Under the pieces are notes generated by a model that did not search any database, had not been told where the DNA came from, and worked only from the letters and a program-made list of their open reading frames with translations. 35,530 nucleotides of DNA from Runella sp. (GTDB taxonomy: Bacteria; Bacteroidota; Bacteroidia; Cytophagales; Spirosomataceae), in NCBI RefSeq assembly GCF_027484545.1, contig NZ_JAIXST010000069.1, positions 1 to 35,530 on the forward strand, in the 5' to 3' direction. The translations under genes and the position numbers were made by a program. Position 1 is the first letter of the stretch. Every line of letters starts with the position of its first letter. Of the stretch, positions 1 to 8,125 are shown one piece after another.

Positions 1-151
1 CTATTTCTGGAAAAGTGCTTTGTTTAATGTCTTCCATCAGGGTTTCTATTGCTGAAAATGTACCTAAATGAAGGCTCTTCTCTAAATAGGTCACTGTCTT
101 TTCGATTACTTGGCCTGTTTCATCCTCAATTTTTATGGTTGCTTTTAGCAT
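1..151 (-). CDS. Transposase-like protein, N-terminal part only (runs off window)
   Basis: The minus strand is open from an ATG at 149-151 to the window edge, giving about 50 residues that begin MLKATIKIEDETGQVIEKTV. This start resembles the N-terminus of ISKra4-like transposases, which open with a short strand-rich segment holding an 'IEDEDGQV' type motif; that is a recollection of the family, not a search result. Context supports an insertion sequence: within 50 bp upstream of its start, the neighbouring surface-protein gene begins abruptly in the middle of a fibronectin type III repeat. The rest of the gene, the catalytic residues and the far terminal repeat lie outside the window. It could instead be an unrelated small gene next to a broken one. 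Confidence 0.45.
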   Translation of the reverse strand, partial: MLKATIKIEDETGQVIEKTVTYLEKSLHLGTFSAIETLMEDIKQSTFPEI

Positions 152-196
152 GATTTTGTAGTTTAGTCCAAATTTAACTATTTGCCACCTTTATTT

Positions 197-2310
197 ACAG
201 AATGTAGTTTTACAGTAAAAGCGATAGACGCTGCCGGAAATGTCTCCGCCGCAAGTAATACCGCTTCAACTACGACGACTGCCTGCTCAACGGGTGAAAT
301 TGTCTATGATGATGCTTTGAACGCCAATTGGGCGGATTGGTCATGGAGTACTACAACCTATTTAAACACGACAAGTCCTGTGCAGCAAGGCACCAAATCC
401 ATTCGGGCAGATTACGCAGGATATGGAGGTTTTTCGGTACGAAGAAATACAATACTCAATCCTGCGGCCAATTTAGCTCTCAAGTTTTGGGTATACAGTA
501 CGGGTGCGAATGCCTTTACGCTTCAAACGCAAACGGACGACAGCGGTGCGTTCAGTTCTAATTATAATTTTACAACTACTGCAAATCAATGGCAGGAAAT
601 TACGGTAACTATGGCAGCGTTGGGTACTCCTACCGCGATTCGCAGAATTAATATTCAGAATAATTCATCCAATAGTGTCACTGCTTATTTTGACAATATT
701 CAATTGACAACGGCTCCTGCCGCTGACACGCAGGCCCCGACTGCACCGACCAATTTGGCAGCTTCGAGTGTGAGCCAAACGGGTTTGACCTTGACTTGGA
801 CGGGTTCAACCGATAACGTAGGGGTAGTTAATTGCCAAGTATATCGAGGAACAACTTTGTTAAGCGGGACAGTGACCGGTACAACTTATACCGTGACAGG
901 GTTAGCCTGCGGAACGCAGTACAATTTTAGCGTGACGGCCAAAGACGCCGCAGGAAATACCTCATTAACGAGCAATACAGCCCAATCAACGACACTTACC
1001 TGTCCCGATACCCAAGCGCCCAAGCGCCTACTTCACCGACGAACTTAGCCACTTCCAATATCAGTCAAATGGGTTTGACCTTGACTTGGACGGGTTCCAC
1101 TGATAACGTAGGCGTAGTTAATTATCAAGTGTATCGAGGAACGACTTTGGTAAGCGGAACAGTGACGGGAACAACGTATACTGTAACAGGATTGGCCTGC
1201 GGAACGCAATATAATTTCAGTGTAACTTCTAAAGACGCGGCAGGAAATACATCGCCCGTAAGTAATGTGGTCACTCCCACTACGCTTACCTGTCCTGACA
1301 CTCAGGCACCTACTGCTCCAACCAATTTAACCGCCTCGGCCATCAGCCAAACAGGTTTGACGCTGACTTGGACGGCTTCAACGGATAACATAGGCGTAGC
1401 CAATTATCAGGTGTATCAAGGGGCAACCTTACTAAATGGTACGGTTACCGGAACAACTTATGCCGTTATCGGTTTGGCTTGCGGTACAGCGTATAGCTTT
1501 AGCGTAAAAGCCAAAGATGCGGCAGGAAATCAGTCGGCAAGCAGCAACACAGTTTCTGCCACTACCTCGGCTTGCGGAGCTTCGACGATTGTGGTGTATG
1601 ACGAAACCCTCAATACAGACTGGAATGATTGGTCGTGGGCTACAACTCGAAACTTCAATAATACGACTCCTGTGAAAGTAGGTACAAAATCGGCAAAGGT
1701 AGATTATACTGCTTGGGGAGCGTTGTCGTTGCGAAAAGTATCAACGACGGTAAATACGACAGCGAGTACAGCGAGTACAGCGGTGCGTTTTTGGCTACGG
1801 ACACCAACTGCCACTACTGTTAAAGTATATACTTCTGCCACAGATACGGGAGGAGATGCGTCCGGTTATACCTTTACGACAACTGCCAATGTGTGGACAG
1901 AGTACATTGTTTCACTTGCACAGTTAGGGAATCCTTCCCAAATCAAACGAATCCATTTCCAAAACTATACAGCCAATAATGTCACGGCCTATTTTGATAA
2001 CATACGTTTGGTGTCAGTTTCAGGCGCGAGAAACTCGGTTGAAGAAATGGAAGAACAGCCACAAATAAGTGTTTTTCCAAATCCGTCAACGGGTATCATA
2101 AATGTCGGCTACGTTGCTGAAAAAGCCGAGAAATTAAATGTACAGGTAGTGGGATTGAGTGGACTGATTCTTCAGCAAAGAGAGGAACAAACGGTAAAGG
2201 GGCAAAATTATTTCAGCTTAGACTTAAGCGCCGAGAAGATAGGTTTTTATCTGATTCGTTTACAGACTGAATCAAAAAGTAGCACTTCAAAAATTTTGAT
2301 TCAGAGTTAG
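197..2310 (+). pseudogene. T9SS-sorted surface protein with FN3 repeats, 5'-truncated and frameshifted
   Basis: The reading starts inside a fibronectin type III repeat ([12 protein letters not shown]) with no signal peptide, so the 5' part is missing, probably cut off by the IS whose end lies just upstream. The remaining order is: end of one FN3; a beta-sandwich carbohydrate-binding-like module (about 305-720, opening [14 protein letters not shown] and closing AYFDNIQL); three FN3 repeats, each starting [11 protein letters not shown] or its remnant; a second copy of the module (about 1590-2015, YDETLNTDWNDWSW to AYFDNIRL); and a C-terminal T9SS sorting domain (VFPNPSTGIINVGY ... KILIQS) that would direct export and surface attachment. 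Reading shifts at 1013-1028, where 8 bp are duplicated; removing one copy joins the upstream frame exactly to the frame of 1069-2310 and restores [11 protein letters not shown]. The ligand is unknown; such modules usually belong to adhesins or glycan-acting enzymes. Confidence 0.8.
1013..1028 (+). repeat. 8-bp tandem duplication causing a frameshift
   Basis: CAAGCGCC is present twice in direct succession (1013-1020 and 1021-1028). The two neighbouring FN3 linkers encode the same DTQAP sequence with no duplication, so one copy is extra. Net change is +8, which breaks the reading frame and gives a stop at 1046-1048. Confidence 0.9.
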
Positions 2311-2315
2311 TTACA

Positions 2316-2353
2316 AAAAGAATCCCGACTTCTCAGTCGGGATTCTTTTTTAT
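2316..2353 (+). terminator. Intrinsic terminator after the surface-protein gene
   Basis: An arm at 2316-2330 (AAAAGAATCCCGACT) pairs perfectly with 2335-2349 across a TCTC loop and runs into a T-rich stretch. It starts a few bases after the stop codon, and its A-rich 5' side could let it serve the opposite strand too. Confidence 0.85.
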
Positions 2354-2437
2354 AATTGTTCTCACGTTCGCCTTCTTTCATCAGAATTATCCAGTGAAGC
2401 AGTAGAGCCGCAAAATTTTGCGGCTCTACGATTTAGG

Positions 2438-5400
2438 TTATTTACTCGTTGTTTTCACTTCCTCTTTCACTACTTTCATCACCCCGTTCATCAGGCGCCA
2501 GTGGCCGGGGAAAGTACAGATGTACGGGTAATTGCCCAGTTCGGTCGGAGCCGTGAAAGTAAGACGGTACGTTTGGTCGGGATTGACCAACGGCGTGAAC
2601 GCAATTACCTGAGGCAGATTAGGCACATAATTTTTCTCGGCCGCATCTTTTTGCGTAATCATCTTATCAGCCGCATTTCCCACGATGTCGGTAGATTTTG
2701 GCTTGATAATCACTAAGTTGTGTTGCATTGCATCTGGATTGTCGAATGTTAGTTCAACAGGCTTGCCTGCGATTACGGTAAACTCTTTGACATCAAACTT
2801 CATTGCCTCTTTGATAGACTTGATTTTGACAATCTGCAAATTCGGGTCAACCGGAACCAAAGCATTAGCCCCGAAAGATTCTACAATGCCCGTAAACTTA
2901 GCTTTCAAATCTTCCGAAATTGTTTCTTTGGTGCTTACCAACAACATTTTATTAGCATCGTTGGTGGTCACTTTGCGACGAGGATTCCAACCATTTACAA
3001 TCCCTTTCAAGACCGCGTAGCGAGCGTCGCTGTCCAACGTATTGGCTTTGGCAATCAACGCAACAACGGAGTCCGGACTGATTGTAGAAGAAGCATAACT
3101 CCGTGCGGCGCGCTCTAACGCAAAGTCAGAAAGTTTGGCAGGTCGTTTTACATCAAATGTTTTGCTGAACGAATTGTTCTTCACGTCATCTTCTTCCGGA
3201 ATCAGGTTGTCGGCGTCGATAGAAGCACTGATGCGTAATTTTCCTGCCTGTTCAGCCGTAAATCCGAATCGTCCAACCCAAGGTCCATTATTATTTTCAA
3301 CCAATTGAATGGTTTCTCCCGCGCCGATACCATTTTTCAATTGATAACTCACGTTATTGATTTTCAATCCTAATCCTTCGATTTGAACTTTCACGACCGG
3401 AACCGTTTCTTTCGGAATGGCCGCTCCTTTGTTGGTCACTTCAATGGTCACCGCCGCATATTCCCGTACAAAAGGTTGAGCGGGAGTCGTCGTGATATTG
3501 GTAATAGCCAAGTCGGGTTTAGTAGCCGTGTGGGCTGCGTGATTGGCATCGGCTGCTTGGGCCGTGGAAGCATTGGGTCCGTGCATGGCGCTGTGGTCAT
3601 GGTTCATCGGAGCGGGTGCTGTGCCTTGCGACGGTCCGCCGTGCGACGGTCCGATCTCTGCTTTCATTCCAACAGTACGTTTGGCCAAATAGGTTTTCAT
3701 CAATTTGCCGCTGTGCGCATTCAAAATAATGGAAAACGCATCGGGCAGCCAACGGTCGTCGGCTTCGGTTGAACTTTCAAAACGAGCCAAAACGGCCTTT
3801 TCAACGTCAGGAGTTAACGGTGTTTCGGTAAATTTCAAAAGTGAATTGAGTACCACCAAAGGCTCGCTGTCATTCAATATATTATTCGCTAAAAGTGCCT
3901 GAGCGGTAGCGGTGGTAGGAGGCAATACCTGCAAAGCATTTTTGCGAACAGCGGCACTTGGGTGTTTCAGCGCGGCGGTTACTGCTTTCAGGACGTTTTC
4001 GTCGGACAAAGCTCCCAAGCCCTGCAAAGCCCAAAGCGCATGAATCGCGGCAGGATTAAGGCCAATTTCGTCAACAGATGGGTCATTTACGAAGGCAACT
4101 AATTGAGGAACTACATCTTTATTTCCTCGTTCAACCAACAAGCGCTGGGCTTGAGTACGCCAAAACATATTAGAGTTTTTGAGAGCCGCTACCAATTCTG
4201 CGGGACGGTCTTTGCTCAATGAAACTGGCGTATACGCAGGCGCTTGTTTGTAGCCTACGCGGTAAATCCGACCGTGGGTGTAATCGCGGAGGTCAGTTTC
4301 GTACGCATTTCCGGTACCCATTTTGAAGCCATCCGGCTTAGGATTGTGCTGAATGATAAAGCTATACCAATCGGCTACCCAAACGGCACCGTCAGGACCT
4401 ACTTCGGCAAAAACAGGTGAAAACCACTCGTCCACGCCCGCCATTAGGTTAAAGGCTTCTTTGTCTTCGTAATCGGTACCGTTTTTAACCATTTGGTTTT
4501 GGTGTACCACGTGACCGGTAGGCTCCGTGACGAAGGCAATTTGATTCCAGTATTTCTTAGGGAACGCCCGTGCGGTATAGAAATTATGCCCCGAAGCAGC
4601 GGTAAAACCTCCAAACACGTCCACCTGACGGATGCGTGGGGTAACGGTCTTCATATCTTTGTGGGTATCGGTTCCGCGGCTTCCGTTGTCGCGGCCCATG
4701 CCTGTATTGCCCGTGAAATAACGGTGCGGAATCGCCATGTACCAACCGTGTGAGTTGTTGGCCGTGGAGCCAAATACATCGCCTGCTTCGTTGAACGAAA
4801 AGCCCCAGGTATTGTTGGACGTACTGGTAATCCACTCCATTTTAGAACCGTCAGGTTTGAAACGGAAGAACGCCTGACCGAATTTAAGGCTGTCCGCATT
4901 CTCTTTCAGTTTTCCTTCAAAGCCTGAATAACCCACACAACCCCAAATCCAGTTGTCGAAGCCGTAGTGCAAGTTGCTCGGACCTGCGTGCGTATCGCCC
5001 GTACCAAAACCGGAGAATAAGATTTTCTTTTCGTCAGCTTTGTCATCGCCGTTGGTATCTTTCAGGAAGACCATGTGCGGTGCCTGGCTGACAATCAAAC
5101 CGCCGTTGGCAAACACCATACCCGTCGGGATGCTCAACCCCTCCGCAAAACGCGTGAATTTGTCGGCTTTGCCGTCTTTATCGGTGTCTTCACAGATCAA
5201 AACATAGTCAGTGCCACCTGTATCTTTACGCTCGTTGGGGTAATCTTTGGTAATTAACACGTACAACCGTCCGCGCTCGTCCCAGCTCATGGCGATGGGG
5301 TGTTGAACATTTGGCTCAGCGGCAAACAAATCCAACGTAAAATCGGCCGGAACCTGAATGTGTTTCATGGATTCCTGCGGAGTCACGGCGTTTTGCTCCA

Positions 5401-6235
5401 GTTGAGGCCCAGGGCGCTTTTCGTAATTGGGAAGTTTGGCTTCTTTGTACGTAAAAGGCAATGGGTCAAGTGCGGTCAAATTTGAAATCGCTTGCTCTCC
5501 TACGGCCCAACGAATCCCTTTTTCCAACATTTTCATAAACTCCGGCTGACTCCAAGTACGGTCATCGTGGCCGTATGCCGTGTAGAAAATGCGGCCTTTG
5601 CCGTGCGTACGTACCCAGGTGTAAGGTTCGGTTTTGGTATTAGGTTTGTCTTTGTACTGGTCAGGCTGAATTTCTCGCTCGGTCAGTACTAAGTTATCAG
5701 GTTGGAGTTTGCTGTGCAGATACGTTTCGTCCAGTGTTTTGAATTGCTTCACACCCATGATGGCAGGGTGATTGGGATTGGTCCAAACGGGGCGAATGGT
5801 ATCCCACGTATGCCGCCAAAACTGACCGCCCATGATTTTGACCAATTCATCCGAATTGCGGAAACAATACGATGCGCAGTGAACGGGAATAAACCCTTTA
5901 CCACTCGCGATGTAGTCTACCAAGGCGCGCTCCTGAGGTTTGCTGATGGTATCCCAGTTGGCATAAAGTAAAACGCCGTCATATTTGGCCAAGTTGGTTG
6001 GATTGAGGTCGTCCAATTGGTCAGAATACGTAAAGTTAATGCCTTTGCTTCCCAGCGCAGACATGATGGCGGGTACACGCTCAATGGGGCGGTGGTGGCC
6101 ATTGTCGCCCAGAAAAAGAATTTCCAGACGGCGCGGGGTCACGGGTTGGTTAGATTGGGCCGTTTGTGCCGGTTTTTGAGTAGCGCATTGCCACATCAAA
6201 ATTGCAAGCAAAACAATGGGTAGGAGACGTTTCAT
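2438..6235 (-). CDS. ThuA / propeller dehydrogenase-like / CARDB / cupredoxin lipoprotein
   Basis: A 1265-residue multidomain secreted protein. Residues 1-17 form a lipoprotein signal (ILMWQC, Cys17 as lipid anchor). Residues ~35-245 are a ThuA-like (trehalose utilisation, class I glutamine amidotransferase fold) domain. Residues ~290-660 resemble the glucose/sorbosone-dehydrogenase-like propeller of 'membrane-bound dehydrogenase' proteins (VPADFTLDLFAAEPNVQHP, DTDKDGKADKF). HEAT-like helices follow (~680-830), then a His/Ala-rich linker, a CARDB-like domain (~910-1020) and a C-terminal azurin-like cupredoxin. The copper ligands are all visible: His1172, Cys1240, His1245, Met1249, with the C-x4-H-x3-M spacing of azurin. 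No CxxCH heme motif is present, unlike many relatives. An envelope-located sugar oxidation with electron transfer through copper is inferred. It lies in the same orientation as an oxidoreductase and an isomerase. The substrate is not known. Confidence 0.8.
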   Translation of the reverse strand: MKRLLPIVLLAILMWQCATQKPAQTAQSNQPVTPRRLEILFLGDNGHHRPIERVPAIMSALGSKGINFTYSDQLDDLNPTNLAKYDGVLLYANWDTISKPQERALVDYIASGKGFIPVHCASYCFRNSDELVKIMGGQFWRHTWDTIRPVWTNPNHPAIMGVKQFKTLDETYLHSKLQPDNLVLTEREIQPDQYKDKPNTKTEPYTWVRTHGKGRIFYTAYGHDDRTWSQPEFMKMLEKGIRWAVGEQAISNLTALDPLPFTYKEAKLPNYEKRPGPQLEQNAVTPQESMKHIQVPADFTLDLFAAEPNVQHPIAMSWDERGRLYVLITKDYPNERKDTGGTDYVLICEDTDKDGKADKFTRFAEGLSIPTGMVFANGGLIVSQAPHMVFLKDTNGDDKADEKKILFSGFGTGDTHAGPSNLHYGFDNWIWGCVGYSGFEGKLKENADSLKFGQAFFRFKPDGSKMEWITSTSNNTWGFSFNEAGDVFGSTANNSHGWYMAIPHRYFTGNTGMGRDNGSRGTDTHKDMKTVTPRIRQVDVFGGFTAASGHNFYTARAFPKKYWNQIAFVTEPTGHVVHQNQMVKNGTDYEDKEAFNLMAGVDEWFSPVFAEVGPDGAVWVADWYSFIIQHNPKPDGFKMGTGNAYETDLRDYTHGRIYRVGYKQAPAYTPVSLSKDRPAELVAALKNSNMFWRTQAQRLLVERGNKDVVPQLVAFVNDPSVDEIGLNPAAIHALWALQGLGALSDENVLKAVTAALKHPSAAVRKNALQVLPPTTATAQALLANNILNDSEPLVVLNSLLKFTETPLTPDVEKAVLARFESSTEADDRWLPDAFSIILNAHSGKLMKTYLAKRTVGMKAEIGPSHGGPSQGTAPAPMNHDHSAMHGPNASTAQAADANHAAHTATKPDLAITNITTTPAQPFVREYAAVTIEVTNKGAAIPKETVPVVKVQIEGLGLKINNVSYQLKNGIGAGETIQLVENNNGPWVGRFGFTAEQAGKLRISASIDADNLIPEEDDVKNNSFSKTFDVKRPAKLSDFALERAARSYASSTISPDSVVALIAKANTLDSDARYAVLKGIVNGWNPRRKVTTNDANKMLLVSTKETISEDLKAKFTGIVESFGANALVPVDPNLQIVKIKSIKEAMKFDVKEFTVIAGKPVELTFDNPDAMQHNLVIIKPKSTDIVGNAADKMITQKDAAEKNYVPNLPQVIAFTPLVNPDQTYRLTFTAPTELGNYPYICTFPGHWRLMNGVMKVVKEEVKTTSK

Positions 6236-6262
6236 TTTAGAAATCAGGTAATGTTTTTACAA

Positions 6263-6733
6263 TTAGTGTTCTATCTCTTCCAAAAAATCAAATAAATATT
6301 GTTCGTCGTATTCTATTGCAAAATCAGACAGCATTTTTAGGTATTCTTCTCGGAATGTTCGTTTTCGATGATGTTCTTCTTGATTGTTGATATATTTAAT
6401 TACCGCGTCAATTTGTGACCTGCTGTATGAAAAAGCTCCATAGCCACGTTGCCAACTGAAATTGTTATGACGAAAATGCGATTTCAGGAATTTGTTTGAT
6501 GAAGTTTTTATTTCTTCAACTAAGTCAGCAAGAGAAACGGAAGTGCCATACCCAATAAAGATGTGGATATGGTCAGACATTCCATTGATTGCCAATGGCT
6601 TTGACCCTTGCTCTTTAATTATACCTCCTATATACGCGTATAATTCATTTTTCCATGTATTACGAATAAGGCTTTCACGACCTTTGACAGCAAAGACAAT
6701 TTGGATATAAAGCTGTGTATAGGTGTTTGCCAT
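6263..6733 (-). CDS. REP-associated / IS200-type tyrosine transposase (Y1_Tnp)
   Basis: A 156-residue HUH-family single-strand transposase. The HUH pair is His55-Ile-His57 in MSDHIHIFIGYG, and the catalytic tyrosine is most likely Tyr114 in IKYINNQ, followed by Gln118, the usual Y-x3-Q arrangement. Enzymes of this family nick and join single-stranded DNA at hairpins. No tnpB is present and no IS200/IS605 ends were recognised. Instead, three head-plus-hairpin repeats begin 2 bp upstream of the start codon, which fits a domesticated RAYT enzyme acting on REP-like elements. It sits only 27 bp upstream of the ThuA-fusion gene on the same strand, so it separates that gene from the oxidoreductase and isomerase genes further upstream. 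Confidence 0.85.
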   Translation of the reverse strand: MANTYTQLYIQIVFAVKGRESLIRNTWKNELYAYIGGIIKEQGSKPLAINGMSDHIHIFIGYGTSVSLADLVEEIKTSSNKFLKSHFRHNNFSWQRGYGAFSYSRSQIDAVIKYINNQEEHHRKRTFREEYLKMLSDFAIEYDEQYLFDFLEEIEH

Positions 6734-6734
6734 G

Positions 6735-6853
6735 TTCTACAAATATTACGGTGCGCTGCACCTTTGGGGTTTTGAAACTGGTGTTTTTCTACAAATATTA
6801 CGGTGCGTTTCACCTTTAAATAAGCCGCAGAGCGGCGTAATATTTGTAGAAAA
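6735..6853. repeat. Three head-plus-hairpin repeats beside the tyrosine transposase
   Basis: The 15-nt head TTCTACAAATATTAC occurs at 6735-6749 and 6787-6801 on the plus strand, and inverted at 6838-6852. Each head is followed directly by a short palindrome of different sequence: GGTGC-gct-GCACC, GGTG-cgttt-CACC, and on the minus strand GCCGC-tct-GCGGC. A constant head with a variable hairpin that keeps its pairing is the organisation of REP/BIME elements mobilised by RAYT transposases. The stretch fills the gap between the transposase and the oxidoreductase stop codon. Confidence 0.85.
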
Positions 6854-6864
6854 AAATATGTCGT

Positions 6865-7986
6865 TTACCCATTAAAATCGGGCAAATACATAATCTTGCC
6901 ACCCTGCATGGCCGATTCGTGCGCCAAAATACCGACCGACGTCCAGTTGGCCGATTGGACTGCATTGGGGAACGGGTCACGATCTTCGACCAAAGCCGAT
7001 AAAAACTCATGCGCTAAGTGCGGGTGTGAGCCGCCGTGGCCTCCTCCCTGTGTAAAAGAAAGGTGCGTGTTTTCCGTAATGTCGTATACCCCTCCCGTGG
7101 TAAATGCCTGAATTTCTTCGGGTAACAAATGCGCATAATCGGGCGTAGTTACGCGTTCCGGAATTTCGTGTTCTTCTTTTTTGGCAGTATGAATGACGGC
7201 TTCTTCTCCTTCGATAAGCGGCCATTCAAAGGATTTTTTAGAGCCATATACCTCAAAGCTTTCGCGGTACTGACGCGCTACGTCAAACAGCGAGCGGTAT
7301 ACATAAGCGCTTAAATCGCTGTCTTTGAACTTGATATGTGCTGACTCCACCGCAAAAGGTGAATTGTGAATTTTGGCTAAATCTTCATGAATTGTTCCCG
7401 AACCAAAACACGAAACGTATTCTGCTTCCAATCGCAACAAACCGGCTACCGGTCCTACGCAGTGCGTAGCGTAGTGCATAGGAGGCAAACCGGGCCAATA
7501 GTCCGGCCACCCTTCCATGTCCTGCTGATGTGAAGCTTTCAGAAACTGTACCTTGCCGAGCTCGCCTTTTTCGTATAATTCTTTCACAAATAGGAATTCA
7601 CGAGCATACACCACCGTTTCCATCATCATGTATTTTTTGCCCGTTTCTTTGCAGGTTTTTACGATTTCCAGACAGTCGGCTACCGAAGTCGCCATCGGTA
7701 CAGTACAGGCCACGTGTTTGCCCGCGCGCAAGGCCTTTAAGGTTTGTTCGGCGTGGTTGGGGATGGGAGAATTGATATGAACGGCGTCAATATTGGGGTC
7801 TTTTAACAATTCGTCGTAATCTGAATAACGTACGTCAATGTTGAAAGCATCGCCGATGGCGTTGAGTTTTTCGACATTCCGCTGACAAATAGCGTATATA
7901 TTCGCGTTAGGATGGCGCTGATAAATGGGAATAAATTCGGCTCCGAAACCGAGCCCTACAATAGCGATGTTGATTTTTTTAGACAT
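6865..7986 (-). CDS. Gfo/Idh/MocA-family NAD(P)-dependent oxidoreductase
   Basis: The protein begins MSKKINIAIVGLGFGAEFIP, a Rossmann dinucleotide-binding motif (GLGFGAE), followed by the conserved helix (HAEQTLKALRAGKHVACTVP) in which the usual EKP is replaced by CTVP. Length is 373 residues, normal for the family, which oxidises or reduces sugars, inositols and related polyols in the cytosol. I chose the ATG at 7986 because residues upstream of it do not resemble the family and the Rossmann strand starts immediately after it. The C-terminal part has a His/Gly-rich stretch (TQGGGHGGSHPH), possibly near the substrate or a metal. It is co-oriented with the TIM-barrel isomerase at 8108-8947. 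Together with the ThuA-like gene this resembles ThuA/ThuB-type sugar pathways, but the substrate cannot be read from sequence. Confidence 0.85.
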   Translation of the reverse strand: MSKKINIAIVGLGFGAEFIPIYQRHPNANIYAICQRNVEKLNAIGDAFNIDVRYSDYDELLKDPNIDAVHINSPIPNHAEQTLKALRAGKHVACTVPMATSVADCLEIVKTCKETGKKYMMMETVVYAREFLFVKELYEKGELGKVQFLKASHQQDMEGWPDYWPGLPPMHYATHCVGPVAGLLRLEAEYVSCFGSGTIHEDLAKIHNSPFAVESAHIKFKDSDLSAYVYRSLFDVARQYRESFEVYGSKKSFEWPLIEGEEAVIHTAKKEEHEIPERVTTPDYAHLLPEEIQAFTTGGVYDITENTHLSFTQGGGHGGSHPHLAHEFLSALVEDRDPFPNAVQSANWTSVGILAHESAMQGGKIMYLPDFNG

Positions 7987-8005
7987 AGTATGGTTTGATT
8001 TTTGC

Positions 8006-8125
8006 AACCACATAGTGACATAGGTCACATAGTAGTTTTAGGTTTTTGAGGGGTATATTTATTTTTCTTTGAAATATAGAGCACTGTGTATAAAGAAACT
8101 ATGTGTTCTATATGCCTATGTGGTT
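8006..8125. repeat. 28-nt inverted repeat built from CACATAG words
   Basis: Arms at 8006-8033 and 8098-8125 are reverse complements at 23 of 28 positions. The left arm is itself made of recurring CACATAG/CATAG words. The right arm covers the last five codons and stop of the isomerase gene (tail CNHIGI). The repeat fills the space between two co-oriented genes and could form a long hairpin in their transcript. Confidence 0.7.

Noticed and set aside
1741-1790. Tandem ACAGCGAGT units in the surface-protein gene as a third frame-breaking duplication
   Set aside because: The 9-bp units keep the frame (TASTASTAV) and lie in a loop-like stretch, so they do not disrupt the gene.
2438-6235. Cytochrome-type (CxxCH) electron-transfer domain in the ThuA/propeller protein
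   Set aside because: No CxxCH motif is present anywhere in the 1265 residues; the C-terminus is a cupredoxin instead.
6263-6733. Complete IS200/IS605 element
   Set aside because: No tnpB and no recognisable left/right ends; the adjacent head-plus-hairpin repeats fit a RAYT/REP arrangement better.
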